Position numbers and translations under genes: made by a program
Source of the DNA: Aeromonas bestiarum
Lineage (GTDB): Bacteria > Pseudomonadota > Gammaproteobacteria > Enterobacterales > Aeromonadaceae
Length of the DNA stretch: 64,000 nucleotides
Reading direction: 5' to 3'
Assembly (NCBI RefSeq): GCF_000819745.1
Contig: NZ_CDDA01000029.1
Span: 39,471-103,470 of the forward strand
Shown here: positions 15,935 through 25,910 of the stretch, in pieces
How positions within the stretch are numbered: position 1 is the first letter of the stretch
Layout: each line of letters starts with the position of its first letter
Notes under the pieces: generated by a model
Database searches by the model: none
Seen by the model: only the letters and a program-made list of their open reading frames with translations
What the model was told of the DNA's origin: nothing

Positions 15935-16825
15935 ATGTTGACCAGCCAGCCCCGTAGCCACTTGCCTCTCTATGGCCTGCAGGTGTTCGAGTGTGCCGCC
16001 CGCCATCTGAGTTTCACCCTGGCGGCCGACGAGCTATGCGTGAGCCAGGGGGCCGTGAGCAAGCAGATAGCCCAGCTGGAGGCCCGCCTCGGTCATCTGC
16101 TGTTCGTGCGTGGCACCCGCTGCCTGAGCCTGACCCCGGCCGCCGAGCGGCTGCTGCCCTTCATCGGGGAGGGACTGGCTCGTATGGGGGAGGGGGTCAG
16201 CGCCCTGCAAACCCTGCCCCACGAGCAGGCTATCAGCATCAAGGTGCCCTCCTGCGCCAGCCGCTGGTTGCTGCGACGGCTGCAAGCGTTCGATGGAGAG
16301 GCGGTCGAGGTGCGTGGCAGTCACAGCCACGGCATCGATTTTTCCCGCGAGCCCTTCGATCTCGCCATCGTCTATCAATCCACTCAGGCCAGATACCCCC
16401 ACAGCCAGCCGCTGTTTCGGGAGCGCTTGACCCCCATCTGTGCCCCCGCCTTCGCGGCCAAGCATCGCTTGTTCGAACGCTCCCTCGAGGAGCTGCCCCT
16501 GTTGCCGCTGCTCCATGCCAGTGCGGATCGGCGGGATTGGCGCAACTGGTTCGCCGCCTTCCTCGATACTCCCTGGCAGCCTCAGGGCGGCCAGCTGTTC
16601 GATACCCTGGACTTGGCGATGAATGCGGCCTTGCAGGGCTTTGGCCTCTCCCTCGGGGACCCGACCATAGTGGCCGAGGAGCTCGGCAGCGGCGCATTGG
16701 TGGCACCCTTTGCCCCCGTGCTCAGCACGGATCATGAGTACGCCCTGCTCGCCCGCCCCGACAGCCAGCGCCAGGGGGTGGCCCGCACCTGTCACTGGTT
16801 GCTGGAGAGCCGCGACCATCCCTGA
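15935..16825 (+). CDS. LysR-family regulator, GcvA-like
   Basis: The 296-residue protein begins with a winged helix-turn-helix (about residues 12-70, core LSFTLAADELCVSQGAVSKQ), the pattern seen in GcvA/AmpR-type LysR proteins. A periplasmic-binding-like effector domain follows. It is divergent from the aminotransferase/omega-amidase operon, so that operon is its likely target. The ligand is unknown. A GGAG ribosome site precedes the ATG. A strong hairpin ends the gene. Confidence 0.85.
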   Translation: MLTSQPRSHLPLYGLQVFECAARHLSFTLAADELCVSQGAVSKQIAQLEARLGHLLFVRGTRCLSLTPAAERLLPFIGEGLARMGEGVSALQTLPHEQAISIKVPSCASRWLLRRLQAFDGEAVEVRGSHSHGIDFSREPFDLAIVYQSTQARYPHSQPLFRERLTPICAPAFAAKHRLFERSLEELPLLPLLHASADRRDWRNWFAAFLDTPWQPQGGQLFDTLDLAMNAALQGFGLSLGDPTIVAEELGSGALVAPFAPVLSTDHEYALLARPDSQRQGVARTCHWLLESRDHP

Positions 16826-16876
16826 TCGCTGTCAGCGCCTCGTCTGGCGGGGTGACATCTGTCCGCGCAAGCAAAG

Positions 16877-16902
16877 CAACAGCCCCGCTGGCGGGGCTGT
16901 TG
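16877..16902. terminator. Terminator between LysR gene and araA
   Basis: A 10-bp perfect stem (CAACAGCCCC/GGGGCTGTTG) with a 6-base loop between convergent genes. Confidence 0.7.
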
Positions 16903-16933
16903 TCATGCTGGTGGCCGCTGGCCTAAGAAGGCG

Positions 16934-18433
16934 TTAGCGGCAGATCTTGTAGTAGACCTCGTTCCACTGCAGGGTCTGCTTGAGCTCGGGAATGCGGGTG
17001 TGCTCGTCGATCACCACTAACTCTATGCCCATGAGGTCGGCGAAGGTGCGCAGCTGCGCTATATCCACCGACTGGGTAAACACAGAGTGGTGGGCGGCCC
17101 CGGCCAGGATCCAGGCCTCGGCGCTGGTTTGCAGATCCGGCATGGGGTTCCACAGGGCGCTCGCCACCGGTAGTTTCGGCATGGCCTCTGGCAAGTCCAC
17201 CACCTCCAGCTGATTGACCACCAGCCGGAAGCGGTTGCCCAGATCGATCAGGCTGGCGTTGACCGCCTTGCCGGCGGGGGCCGCAAACAGCAGGCGGGCC
17301 GGATCGGCCTTCTTGCCTATGCCCAGATGCTGGGCATCCAGCACGGGTTTATCGGCCGCGATGGAGGGACAAACCTCCAGCATATGAGCTCCCAGCACCA
17401 GGTTGTTGCCCGCCTCCAGGTGGTAGGTGTAGTCCTCCATGAAGGAGGTACCGCCTGCAAGACTGGCACCCATCACCTTGAGGGTGCGCAGCAGGGCCGC
17501 GGTCTTCCAGTCTCCTTCCGCGCCAAAGCCGAAGCCTTGCTGCATCAGGCGCTGACAGGCCAGCCCCGGCAGCTGGTGCAGGCCGTGAAGGTCTTCAAAG
17601 GTGGTGGTAAAGGCGCCAAAGCCGCCGTCGGTGAGGAATTTCTTCATCCCCAGCTCCTGGCGCGCCGCCTCATACAGAGAAGCGCGAAGCTCCCCGCCCG
17701 CCTGCACCGCCTCGGTCAGGGTGTAGGTTTCTTCGTATTCGGCCAGCAGCGCCTCGATGTCGCTTGCGGGCACGGCGTCGATGACCTTCACCAGATCCCC
17801 GACCGGGTGGTAGTTCACCTGATAACCGAACTGGATCTGGGCCTCAATCTTGTCGCCCTCGGTGACCGCCACGTTGCGCATGTTGTCGCCAAATCGGGCG
17901 ATCTTCAGGTGGCGGCTGTCGTGAATGGCGGCGGCGACCCGCATCCAGTTGCCCAGCTTGCGGTGGGCCTCTTCATCCTGCCAGTGACCGACCACCACGG
18001 TGCGCGGCAGCCGCAGGCGAGCCCCCATGAAACCGAACTCACGGCCACCGTGGGCGGTCTGGTTCAGGTTCATGAAGTCCATGTCGATCTCGCTCCACGG
18101 CAGATCCCGGTTGAACTGGGTGTGAAATTGCAGCAGGGGTTTTTGCAACTGACTCAGCGCCGGGATCCACATCTTGGCGGGGGAGAAGGTGTGCATCCAC
18201 ACCATGAGACCTATGCAGCGCTGGTCGTGGTTGGCATCGCGGGCCACCGCGCTTATCTCGTCGAGGGTGGTGCCGGTGGGCTTGAGCACTATCTTGACCG
18301 GCAGACCGGCGCGCTCGTTGAGCTGGCTGGTGATGGTGTGGGCGTGATCGGCCACCTGCTTCAGGGTGGCGGCGCCATACAGGTGCTGGCTGCCGACCAG
18401 GAACCACACTTCCAGCTGTTTCATGAATTCCAT
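16934..18433 (-). CDS. araA: L-arabinose isomerase
   Basis: The 499-residue protein is nearly the E. coli length (500). It begins with the family pattern [13 protein letters not shown] and contains [15 protein letters not shown] and [14 protein letters not shown], which supply Glu residues of the Mn2+ active site. It converts L-arabinose to L-ribulose in the cytoplasm. A GAGGA site supports the start at 18433. It is the last gene of araB-araD-araA, 15 bases after araD. The order differs from the E. coli araBAD. Confidence 0.97.
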   Translation of the reverse strand: MEFMKQLEVWFLVGSQHLYGAATLKQVADHAHTITSQLNERAGLPVKIVLKPTGTTLDEISAVARDANHDQRCIGLMVWMHTFSPAKMWIPALSQLQKPLLQFHTQFNRDLPWSEIDMDFMNLNQTAHGGREFGFMGARLRLPRTVVVGHWQDEEAHRKLGNWMRVAAAIHDSRHLKIARFGDNMRNVAVTEGDKIEAQIQFGYQVNYHPVGDLVKVIDAVPASDIEALLAEYEETYTLTEAVQAGGELRASLYEAARQELGMKKFLTDGGFGAFTTTFEDLHGLHQLPGLACQRLMQQGFGFGAEGDWKTAALLRTLKVMGASLAGGTSFMEDYTYHLEAGNNLVLGAHMLEVCPSIAADKPVLDAQHLGIGKKADPARLLFAAPAGKAVNASLIDLGNRFRLVVNQLEVVDLPEAMPKLPVASALWNPMPDLQTSAEAWILAGAAHHSVFTQSVDIAQLRTFADLMGIELVVIDEHTRIPELKQTLQWNEVYYKICR

Positions 18434-18448
18434 CTTGGTGTCCTCTGT

Positions 18449-19147
18449 TTATGCTTTTGTCTGGCCGTAATAGGCGTGTTTGCCATGTTTGCGCTGGTAG
18501 TGCTTCTCCAGCAGGTAATCGGGCAGGGGACGGGCCGCAGGGTTGATCTGGCCGGTGAGCCAGGCCATGCGGGCCACCTCTTCCAGCACCACGGCGTTGT
18601 GTACCGCGTCCTCGGCGCTCTTGCCCCAGCTGAAGGGGCCATGGTTGGCCACCAGCACCCCCGGCATGGTGAGGATGGGGGTCTGTTTGAGGGTCTCGAC
18701 GATGAGATGACCGGTCAGCCCCTCGTAATCCTCCTCCACTTCACCCGGGGTGAGCAGGCGCGAGCAGGGGATCTCGCCGTGAAAGTAGTCGGCCTGGGTA
18801 GTGCCGAAAATGGGGATGGCGCGCCCCGCCTGGGCCCAGGCGGTGGCGTGGGTGGAGTGGGTGTGCACCACGCCGCCAAGCTCCGGATAGGCGCGATAGA
18901 GCACCAGGTGGGTAGCGGTGTCGGAGGAGGGGTGCAAGGCGCCTTCCACCTGCTTGCCCGCCAGATCCAGCACCACCATGTCTTCGAGCAGCATCCGCTC
19001 ATAACTGACGCCGCTTGGCTTTATCACCACCAGATTGCGCTCTCGGTCGATGCCGCTCACGTTGCCCCAGGTGAAGGTCACCAGCTCGTGGCGCGGCAGA
19101 TCCAGATTGGCGACGAGCACCTGCTCCTTGAGCATCTTGAGGTTCAT
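18449..19147 (-). CDS. araD: L-ribulose-5-phosphate 4-epimerase
   Basis: A 232-residue class II aldolase/epimerase (E. coli AraD, 231). The zinc-binding motif [15 protein letters not shown], the phosphate-binding GNVSG segment and a C-terminal Tyr-rich tail with a further His are present. It converts L-ribulose-5-phosphate to D-xylulose-5-phosphate for the pentose phosphate pathway. Its start overlaps the araB stop by 4 bases (ATGA), showing translational coupling. It lies between araB and araA, unlike in E. coli. Confidence 0.97.
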   Translation of the reverse strand: MNLKMLKEQVLVANLDLPRHELVTFTWGNVSGIDRERNLVVIKPSGVSYERMLLEDMVVLDLAGKQVEGALHPSSDTATHLVLYRAYPELGGVVHTHSTHATAWAQAGRAIPIFGTTQADYFHGEIPCSRLLTPGEVEEDYEGLTGHLIVETLKQTPILTMPGVLVANHGPFSWGKSAEDAVHNAVVLEEVARMAWLTGQINPAARPLPDYLLEKHYQRKHGKHAYYGQTKA

Positions 19148-20835
19148 GCCGGTATCCCCCGGTTGTAGAGTGGCTCGGCGGCGGCGCCCCAGGCAAGGTA
19201 GCGCTGGTAGAGGCGCTCATACTCGGCGACCCGCTCGGGGTCAGGCTGGTGGGTGCGCTCCACGGCGCTCGCCATGTGGTGCTGGGCCTTGGCCACATCG
19301 GCGTGGATCCCGGCCGCCACGGCGGCAAAGATGGCCGCCCCCAGGGCGCAGCACTGATCCGAAGCCACCACCTGGATGGGCCTGTTCATTACGTCGGCGC
19401 AGGTCTGCATCACGGTGGCCGACTTGCGGGCGATGCCGCCAAGGGCGATCACCTGCTCCACCGGCACCTGCTGACTGGTCATGCACTCCATGATGCTGCG
19501 GGCCCCGAAGGCGGTGGAGGCCACCAGGGCACCGAACAGATCGGGTGCATCGGTGCCGAGGTTGAGCCCGGTGACGGTGCCTTGCAGGCGCTGGTTTGCG
19601 TAAGGGGTGCGGCGACCGTTGAACCAGTCGAGCACCACCGGCAAGTGGGCCAGATCGCGCTGCTGCTCCCAGGCGGCGGCGAGGCTTGGCAGCAGCTCCC
19701 GCTTGTGGGCCTCGATGGCGGTGCGCAGCTCAGGGTACTGGGCGGCGAGGCTCTCCAGCGGCCAGCCGAGCTGGCGCTGATACCAGGCATAGATGTCGCC
19801 GAACGCCGATTGTCCCGCCTCCAGCCCCACCATGCCCGGCACTACGCTGCCGTCCACCTGGCCGCAGATCCCGGCAATGGCGCGATCGCCTATGGTGGCC
19901 TCGTCGGCGATCAGGATGTCGCAGGTGGAGGTACCGATGACCTTGACCAGCGCATTGTTGCCGGCCCCGGCCCCCACAGCCCCCATGTGGCAGTCAAAGG
20001 CGCCGCCGGCGATCACCACCTCGCAGGAGAGATGCAGCCGCTCCGCCCACTCGGGAGTCAGAGTGCCGACCGGCAGGTCGGCGGTCCAGCTGTCGGTAAA
20101 GAGCGGGCAGTCGAGATCCTCGGTCAACAGCGGATCCAGCGCGTTGAGAAACTCGGCGGGGGGCAGGCCGCCCCAGCGCGGATGCCAGAGAGACTTGTGG
20201 CCGGCGGAGCAGCGCCCGCGTCGGATGTCGGCCGGGGCCTGGGTGCCGCTCAGGATGGCGGGGACCCAGTCGCACAGCTCGACCCAGTTGCAGGCGGCGG
20301 CGCGCACCGCCGCATCACTGCGGGAGACGTGCAGTATCTTGGCCCAGAACCACTCGGAGGAGTAGACCCCGCCGATGTAGCGGCTGTAGTCGGGGAACTG
20401 GCCGCTGTGGCAAAGGGCGGTGATGGCCTCGGCCTCCTCGATGGCGGTGTGATCCTTCCACAGCACGAACATGGCGTTGGGGTTGTCGGCAAACTCCGGA
20501 CGCAGGGCCAGCACATGCCCCTCTGCATCGATGGGGGCCGGCGTCGAGCCTGTGCTGTCCACCCCTATGCCATGCACGGCGGCGCGCTGACTCGGGGTGA
20601 GCTGGCTCACCACAGCCACCACCGCCTGCTCCATGGATTCCAGATAGTCGAGGGGGTGGTGGCGGAACTGGTTGGTGACCGGCTGGCAGTAACGACCGAC
20701 CTGCCAGCGCGGGTAATAGACGACCTGGGTTGCCAGCTCGGCGCCGTCGTGGCAGCGCACGGCGAGTGCCCTGACCGAATCGCTGCCGAAATCGAGTCCG
20801 ATGGTGATGTGCTCGGACCTGGGGTGCTCAGACAT
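19144..20835 (-). CDS. araB: L-ribulokinase
   Basis: A 563-residue FGGY-family kinase (E. coli AraB, 566). The N-terminal ATPase fold starts [15 protein letters not shown]. The ribulokinase-specific stretch [12 protein letters not shown] and the C-terminal FGGY motif around [11 protein letters not shown] and [13 protein letters not shown] are present. It phosphorylates L-ribulose at O5. It is the first gene of the araBDA operon, and the promoter region upstream carries an AraC I1-I2 site. Confidence 0.97.
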   Translation of the reverse strand: MSEHPRSEHITIGLDFGSDSVRALAVRCHDGAELATQVVYYPRWQVGRYCQPVTNQFRHHPLDYLESMEQAVVAVVSQLTPSQRAAVHGIGVDSTGSTPAPIDAEGHVLALRPEFADNPNAMFVLWKDHTAIEEAEAITALCHSGQFPDYSRYIGGVYSSEWFWAKILHVSRSDAAVRAAACNWVELCDWVPAILSGTQAPADIRRGRCSAGHKSLWHPRWGGLPPAEFLNALDPLLTEDLDCPLFTDSWTADLPVGTLTPEWAERLHLSCEVVIAGGAFDCHMGAVGAGAGNNALVKVIGTSTCDILIADEATIGDRAIAGICGQVDGSVVPGMVGLEAGQSAFGDIYAWYQRQLGWPLESLAAQYPELRTAIEAHKRELLPSLAAAWEQQRDLAHLPVVLDWFNGRRTPYANQRLQGTVTGLNLGTDAPDLFGALVASTAFGARSIMECMTSQQVPVEQVIALGGIARKSATVMQTCADVMNRPIQVVASDQCCALGAAIFAAVAAGIHADVAKAQHHMASAVERTHQPDPERVAEYERLYQRYLAWGAAAEPLYNRGIPA

Positions 20836-20874
20836 AAGTGCTCCTGACCATCAATGAGGGGTGACTGGTGAGGA

Positions 20875-20939
20875 ACCATAGGAGATGGAGCGGACGGGCG
20901 GTTAGCCATTGGCTGCTGGAAATATGGATTTAAACGCTA
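20875..20939 (-). promoter_or_regulatory. pBAD-like araBDA promoter with AraC I1-I2 half-sites
   Basis: Read on the minus strand, TAGC-N7-TCCATA (20939-20923) is a perfect AraC half-site. A weaker direct copy follows 21 bases later (20918-20902, CAGC start), the same period as E. coli araI1-I2. The second site overlaps a poor -35 (AACCGC, 20903-20898). A -10 TATGGT lies at 20880-20875 after a 17-base spacer. A weak -35 overlapped by I2 is the hallmark of an AraC-dependent promoter. Confidence 0.7.
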
Positions 20940-21049
20940 TGCCGGCAAGAGGGTGACGGCCATCGAAGATCGGCTATGTGATTATTTTGCTGAAAACATA
21001 GACAAAACGGCTGCAATTTCATGGCGTGATCCTGCTCTCCATTTTTCCA

Positions 21050-21065
21050 TGTGAAAACGATTACA
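21050..21065. promoter_or_regulatory. CRP site in the araB-araF intergenic region
   Basis: TGTGA-N6-TTACA differs from the CRP consensus at one arm base. It lies between divergent araB and araF, about 130 bases before araF, and would couple the locus to cAMP. A weaker AraC-like half-site, CATAGA-N7-GCTG, lies at 20997-21013. Confidence 0.55.
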
Positions 21066-21196
21066 ACTTGGTTCGCTCAACTAGCAACAACAATAACGTC
21101 CTGTTTAAGCATGTTTTTATATGGCTGCGACTTGATTGACTCAAGGAGCAGCACTGCGTGGATACATGGATTGATAGAACACCTGGAGACACTCGC

Positions 21197-22180
21197 ATGA
21201 ACAAAATCGTTAACAGCATGATCGCAATGGGGTTTGCCCTTGGTATGGCAAATTCTGCTTTCTCGGCCGAGGCACTGAAGCTGGGCTATCTGGTCAAGCA
21301 GCCGGAGGAGCCCTGGTTCCAGACCGAATGGAACTTCGCCGACAAGGCGGGCAAGGATCTCGGCTTCGAGGTGATCAAGATAGCCGTCCCCGATGGCGAG
21401 AAGACCCTCAATGCCATCGACAGCCTGGCGGCCAACGGCGCCAAGGGCTTCGTCATCTGTACCCCGGATCCCAAGCTCGGGGCCGCCATCATGGCCAAGG
21501 CCAACAGCATGGATCTGAAGGTCATCACTGTGGATGACCAGTTCGTCAACGCCAAGGGCCAGCCCATGGAGCAGGTGCCGCTGGTGATGATGGCCGCCAC
21601 CAAGATTGGCGAACGCCAGGGTCAGGAGCTCTACAAGGAGATGCAAAAACGCCAGTGGGATGTGAAGGCGACCGGGGTGCTCGCCATCACCGCCGACGAG
21701 CTCGATACCGCCCGTCGCCGGGTCGAAGGCTCCTTGAGCGCGCTCAAGACCGCCGGTTTCCCCGAGGGGCAGATCTACCGCTCACCGACCAAGGCCAACG
21801 ACATTCCGGGGGCCCTGGATGCCGCCAACTCCATGCTGGTGCAACACCCCGAGGTGAAGAACTGGCTCATCGTCGGCATGAATGACAATACGGTGCTCGG
21901 CGGCGTGCGCGCCACCGAAGGGCAGGGCTTCAAGGCCGAGAACGTCATCGGCATCGGCATCAATGGAGTGGATGCGGTGAACGAGCTCTCCAAGTCCAGC
22001 GCCACCGGCTTCCTCGGCTCCTTGCTGCCAAGCCCGGACGTGCACGGCTACAAGAGCATCCAGATGCTCCATGACTGGGTGGTCAACGGAGCAGAGCCGG
22101 CCAAGTTCACCGAGGTGACCGATGTTGTGCTCATTACCCGCGACAACTTCAAGGTCGAGCTGCAGAAGAAAGGTCTGTGA
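21197..22180 (+). CDS. araF: L-arabinose-binding periplasmic protein
   Basis: The ATG at 21197, with GGAG 8 bases before it, gives 327 residues (E. coli AraF precursor, 329). The signal peptide ends in NSAFSA. The mature part has the sugar-binding type 1 fold. Recognisable stretches are KLGYLVKQPEEPWFQTEW at the mature N-terminus, TVDDQFVN and IVGMNDNTVLGG. It delivers L-arabinose to the AraG-AraH importer. An upstream Met at 21158 is rejected because it adds polar residues before the signal peptide. Confidence 0.95.
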   Translation: MNKIVNSMIAMGFALGMANSAFSAEALKLGYLVKQPEEPWFQTEWNFADKAGKDLGFEVIKIAVPDGEKTLNAIDSLAANGAKGFVICTPDPKLGAAIMAKANSMDLKVITVDDQFVNAKGQPMEQVPLVMMAATKIGERQGQELYKEMQKRQWDVKATGVLAITADELDTARRRVEGSLSALKTAGFPEGQIYRSPTKANDIPGALDAANSMLVQHPEVKNWLIVGMNDNTVLGGVRATEGQGFKAENVIGIGINGVDAVNELSKSSATGFLGSLLPSPDVHGYKSIQMLHDWVVNGAEPAKFTEVTDVVLITRDNFKVELQKKGL

Positions 22181-22254
22181 TTGACGCCATTTAAACCCTG
22201 ACACCGAGACCGGCATGACGCTGTGGCGTCATGCCGGTTGGCTGGAGTGAACAC

Positions 22255-23751
22255 ATGAATCAGGTTCCTTATCTGGAGTTTTGCGGCATCAGCAAGGAGT
22301 TTCCCGGCGTCAAGGCGCTGCAGAACGTCTCCTTCTGCTGCCAGCAGGGCTCGGTGCACGCGCTGATGGGGGAAAACGGCGCGGGCAAATCCACCCTGCT
22401 CAAGATCCTGAGCGGCTTTCAGGCCCCCACCACAGGGGTGGTGAAGCTGGCAGGCCAGGAGAAGGTCTTTCAGAGCACGGTCGACGCGCTGGAGAGCGGG
22501 ATCGCCATCATCTATCAGGAGTTGCACCTGGTGCCCGAGATGACCATCGCCGAGAACATCTATCTCGGTCAGCTGCCGACCCGGCACGGCGTCATCGATC
22601 GGGAAAAACTGTACCGGGATGCGACCAGACAGCTGGCGCGCCTCGGCATGGATGTGTCGCCCGAGACGCCGCTGAAGTACCTGTCGCTCGGTCAATGGCA
22701 GATGGTGGAGATCGCCAAGGCCCTGACCCGGGACGCCAGCGTCATCGCCTTCGACGAGCCGACCAGCAGCCTGTCGTCCCGCGAGATAGATCAGCTGTTT
22801 CGGGTCATTCGCCAGCTGCGCGACGAGGGCAAGGTGATCCTCTATGTCTCCCACCGGATGGACGAGATCTTCGCCCTGTGCGATGCCATCACCGTCTTCA
22901 AGGATGGCCAGTTCGTGCGCACCTTCGCCTCCATGGCCGAGGTCAGCCGGGATCTGCTGGTCAAGACCATGGTGGGGCGCGAGCTGACCGACATCTACGG
23001 CTACAGCCCGAGGCCGCTTGGGGAAGTGGGCCTCAAGGTAGAGAACCTGATGGGGCCGGGCCTGAAAGCGCCCATTTCGTTTGAGGTGAAACGGGGGGAG
23101 ATCCTCGGCATCTTCGGGCTGGTGGGGGCCGGTCGCAGCGAGCTGATGAAGCTCATCTTCGGCGCCGAGAAGGCGCGTGGGGGCAAGATTACCGTGTTTG
23201 GCAAGCCGGTGCCCATCCGCAACCCCATCGATGCCATTCACAGCGGCATCATGCTCTGTACCGAAGACCGCAAGGCCCTCGGCATCATCCCCATCCACTC
23301 GGTGCAGGAGAACATCAACATCAGCGCCCGCCGCCACAAGGCGTGGGGGGGCTTCTGGATCAACCAGAAATGGGAGGACGAGAACGCCAGGCTCAGGATC
23401 CGCGACATGCGGGTCAAGACCCCGTCCCCCCATCAGGCCATCATGAACCTCTCCGGCGGCAACCAGCAGAAGGCCATTCTGGGCCGCTGGCTCTCCGAAG
23501 ACATGAAGGTGATCCTGCTCGACGAGCCGACCCGCGGCATAGACGTCGGGGCAAAAAACGAGATTTACAACGTGATTTACGATCTGGCCAAGGTGGGTAT
23601 CGCCGTGGTGGTGGTCTCGAGCGAGCTGCCGGAGGTGCTGGGCATCGCGGATCGGATCATGGTCATGCGGGAGGGGGAGATCGCAGGCGAGCTCTCCCAC
23701 GATGAGGCCGACGAGGTCAAGGCGCTCAATCTGGCCATGCCGGCCCGTTAA
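22255..23751 (+). CDS. araG: L-arabinose ABC importer, ATPase subunit
   Basis: The 498-residue protein (E. coli AraG, 504) holds two fused ATPase domains. The first has Walker [10 protein letters not shown], signature LSLGQ and Walker [10 protein letters not shown]. The second has a degenerate Walker A (GLVGAGRSE), the signature LSGGNQQK and Walker [11 protein letters not shown]. This asymmetric pair is typical of sugar importers of the CUT2 class. The start at 22255 has GGAG 7 bases upstream. It lies 74 bases after araF and 50 before araH. Confidence 0.95.
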   Translation: MNQVPYLEFCGISKEFPGVKALQNVSFCCQQGSVHALMGENGAGKSTLLKILSGFQAPTTGVVKLAGQEKVFQSTVDALESGIAIIYQELHLVPEMTIAENIYLGQLPTRHGVIDREKLYRDATRQLARLGMDVSPETPLKYLSLGQWQMVEIAKALTRDASVIAFDEPTSSLSSREIDQLFRVIRQLRDEGKVILYVSHRMDEIFALCDAITVFKDGQFVRTFASMAEVSRDLLVKTMVGRELTDIYGYSPRPLGEVGLKVENLMGPGLKAPISFEVKRGEILGIFGLVGAGRSELMKLIFGAEKARGGKITVFGKPVPIRNPIDAIHSGIMLCTEDRKALGIIPIHSVQENINISARRHKAWGGFWINQKWEDENARLRIRDMRVKTPSPHQAIMNLSGGNQQKAILGRWLSEDMKVILLDEPTRGIDVGAKNEIYNVIYDLAKVGIAVVVVSSELPEVLGIADRIMVMREGEIAGELSHDEADEVKALNLAMPAR

Positions 23752-23801
23752 TCCCCCGTGACTGCAACGCGATAGCACCCGGAAACTTCAGGAGAAATAC
23801 C

Positions 23802-24803
23802 ATGACAACAACTACCTCAGTCGGTCAGGCCGCGACCGTCTCTGCGACGAGCGGCTCCAGAGTGCAACTGGCCCGGATCTGGGATCAATACGGCATGCTG
23901 GTGATCTTCGCCATCCTGTTCCTGCTGGCCTGCGTGCTGGTGCCCAACTTTGCCAGCCTGATCAACATGCGCGGCCTGGGGCTCGCCGTCTCCATGTCGG
24001 GCATGGTGGCCTGCGGCATGCTGTTCTGCCTCGCCTCCGGCGAGTTCGACATGTCGGTCGGCTCAGTGGTGGCCTGCTCGGGCGTCGCCTGCGCGGTGGG
24101 CATCAACGCCACCGAGAGCATCACGGTCGGCATACTGGCCGGCATGTCGGTGGGGGTGCTGTTTGGCCTCATCAACGGCATAGTGGTGGCCAAATTCAAG
24201 ATCAACGCCCTCATCACCACCCTGGCCACCATGCAGATGGCGCGCGGGGTGGGCTACATCATCTCGGACGGCAAGGCGGTCGGCATAGTGGAAGAGGGCT
24301 TCTTCGAACTCGGCAACTCAGCCCTGCTCGGCATCCCGACGCCGGTCTGGCTGACGGCGCTCTGCTTCGTGCTGTTTGGCCTGTTGCTCAACAAGACCAC
24401 TTTCGGCCGCAACACCCTGGCCATGGGGGGCAACGAGGAGGCGGCGCGCCTCGCCGGGGTCAATGTGGTGCGCACCAAGATCATCATCTTCACCATGACC
24501 GGGCTGATTGCCTCCATCGCCGGCATCATACTCGCGTCGCGCATGACCTCGGGCCAGCCCATGACCTCCATCGGCTTCGAGCTGGTGGTCATCTCGGCCT
24601 GCGTGCTGGGCGGGGTCTCCATGAAGGGGGGGATTGGCAAGATCTCCTACATCATCGCCGGTGTACTGATCCTGGGGCTGATGGAGAACGCCATGAACCT
24701 GCTCAACATATCCCCGTTCGCCCAGTACGTGGTGCGCGGCCTGATCCTGCTCGCCGCCGTGCTGTTCGATCGCTACAAGCAGGTGCGCAAGGCGCGTGTC
24801 TGA
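23802..24803 (+). CDS. araH: L-arabinose ABC importer, permease subunit
   Basis: A 333-residue permease of the BPD_transp_2 (RbsC/AraH) family with about eight to ten membrane helices after a polar N-terminal tail. The conserved segments SGEFDMSVGS, TTLATMQMARG and GGNEEAARLAGVNV are present. It forms the transmembrane homodimer that works with AraG and AraF. AGGAG precedes the start. A GC hairpin without a T run (24823-24841) follows the stop. Confidence 0.95.
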   Translation: MTTTTSVGQAATVSATSGSRVQLARIWDQYGMLVIFAILFLLACVLVPNFASLINMRGLGLAVSMSGMVACGMLFCLASGEFDMSVGSVVACSGVACAVGINATESITVGILAGMSVGVLFGLINGIVVAKFKINALITTLATMQMARGVGYIISDGKAVGIVEEGFFELGNSALLGIPTPVWLTALCFVLFGLLLNKTTFGRNTLAMGGNEEAARLAGVNVVRTKIIIFTMTGLIASIAGIILASRMTSGQPMTSIGFELVVISACVLGGVSMKGGIGKISYIIAGVLILGLMENAMNLLNISPFAQYVVRGLILLAAVLFDRYKQVRKARV

Positions 24804-24822
24804 CCTCCCTTCAACCGGCCCG

Positions 24823-24841
24823 GGCCCGCATTCTGCGGGCC
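24823..24841 (+). terminator. Hairpin after araH
   Basis: An 8-bp stem (GGCCCGCA/TGCGGGCC) with a 3-base loop but no T run. It may attenuate transcription between araH and araC. Confidence 0.4.
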
Positions 24842-24897
24842 TGATTGCCGATGGTCCCATGATGACCGGTGACACCATGGCGCACGGCCCATGCCAT

Positions 24898-24913
24898 TGT
24901 GAGCCAGTTCAAC
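24898..24913 (+). promoter_or_regulatory. Candidate CRP site upstream of araC
   Basis: TGTGA-N6-TCAAC matches nine of ten CRP arm positions loosely and lies about 60 bases before araC. It would allow cAMP control of araC expression. Confidence 0.35.
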
Positions 24914-24967
24914 AATTTCACACGACGCCGAGCGCCGGATGGCGCGTTCCCAAGGTGAGTCTTTACA

Positions 24968-25879
24968 ATGGCCCAAGCCGATTTTTTTACCCAAGCGCTG
25001 TTTTCCGCCATGTCCTCGATGCAAAAAGAGAAACCGAAACAACTCAACCCCCTGTTGCCGGGGTACGCCTTCGATGTCTTCCTGGTCTCGGGCATGACCC
25101 CCATCGAGCAGGGGAGTGCGCTCGACTTCATCATCGACCGCCCCCTGGGCATGAAGGGCTTCATCGTCAATCTGACCATCAGGGGCAAGGGGCAGATCTT
25201 TCAGGGGGAGCAGGCCTTCACGGTGGAGCCCGGCGATCTGTTGCTGTTCCCGCCGGCGGCGGTACACCATTACGGCCGGGCGCCGGATGCGCGGGAGTGG
25301 TATCACCGCTGGGTCTATTTCCGGCCGAGAGCCTATTGGGCCGACTGGCTCAAGTGGCCGCAGGTCACTGAGCGGGTGGGGCGTCTGCAACTGGCGGACA
25401 GCCAGTTGCTCGCCGAGTTCGATGCCCTGTTCCTCGACATCGAAGAGACCCACCAGCAGCTCAGACCCATGTCGGAGCAGCTGGCGATGAACCTGCTGGA
25501 GCGGCTGCTCATCCGTTGCTACGAGGCCTCTTCCCTCAATGCCTACCCCACCATAGATCACAGAGTTCACCAGGCGTGCCAGATCCTGAGCGAGTCGCTC
25601 TGTGCCGAGATCTCGGTGGAGGCGCTGGCGGAGCAGGTGTTTTTGTCTCCTTCACGCCTCGCTCACCTGTTTCGCGAGCAGGTGGGGGTGAGCATAGTGC
25701 GCTGGCGCGAGGATCAGCGCATCATGCGGGCCAAGCTGCTGCTGCAGACCACCCCCATGTCGGTGGCCACCATAGGCCAGCAGGTGGGCTATGACGATCA
25801 GCTCTACTTCTCTCGGGTGTTCAGGAAACGGGTGGGGGTCAGCCCCACCGAATACCGCAAATGCGCCACCCCGCTATGA
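24968..25879 (+). CDS. araC: AraC, arabinose-responsive regulator
   Basis: The 303-residue protein (E. coli AraC, 292) has an N-terminal cupin that binds arabinose and dimerises (residues about 20-185, with [11 protein letters not shown] and [17 protein letters not shown]). A C-terminal pair of helix-turn-helices follows ([21 protein letters not shown] and [20 protein letters not shown]). It is encoded downstream of araFGH on the same strand instead of beside araB as in E. coli. It should control the AraC half-sites found upstream of araB. AAGGTGAG about 9 bases before the ATG supports the start. Confidence 0.93.
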   Translation: MAQADFFTQALFSAMSSMQKEKPKQLNPLLPGYAFDVFLVSGMTPIEQGSALDFIIDRPLGMKGFIVNLTIRGKGQIFQGEQAFTVEPGDLLLFPPAAVHHYGRAPDAREWYHRWVYFRPRAYWADWLKWPQVTERVGRLQLADSQLLAEFDALFLDIEETHQQLRPMSEQLAMNLLERLLIRCYEASSLNAYPTIDHRVHQACQILSESLCAEISVEALAEQVFLSPSRLAHLFREQVGVSIVRWREDQRIMRAKLLLQTTPMSVATIGQQVGYDDQLYFSRVFRKRVGVSPTEYRKCATPL

Positions 25880-25910
25880 CGGCCTTTGCTTGATGGTGCT
25901 TCCCGTTCCG

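Noticed and set aside
17327..19168. 613-codon open frame opposite araA/araD
   Set aside because: It is a GC-driven shadow on the strand opposite well-supported ara genes; no family features or ribosome site.
19249..20847. 532-codon frame antisense to araB
   Set aside because: It covers the ribulokinase gene antisense; no start signal or conserved motif.
22048..23778. 576-codon open frame opposite araG
   Set aside because: It reads antisense to a confident two-domain ABC ATPase; composition is that of a shadow frame.
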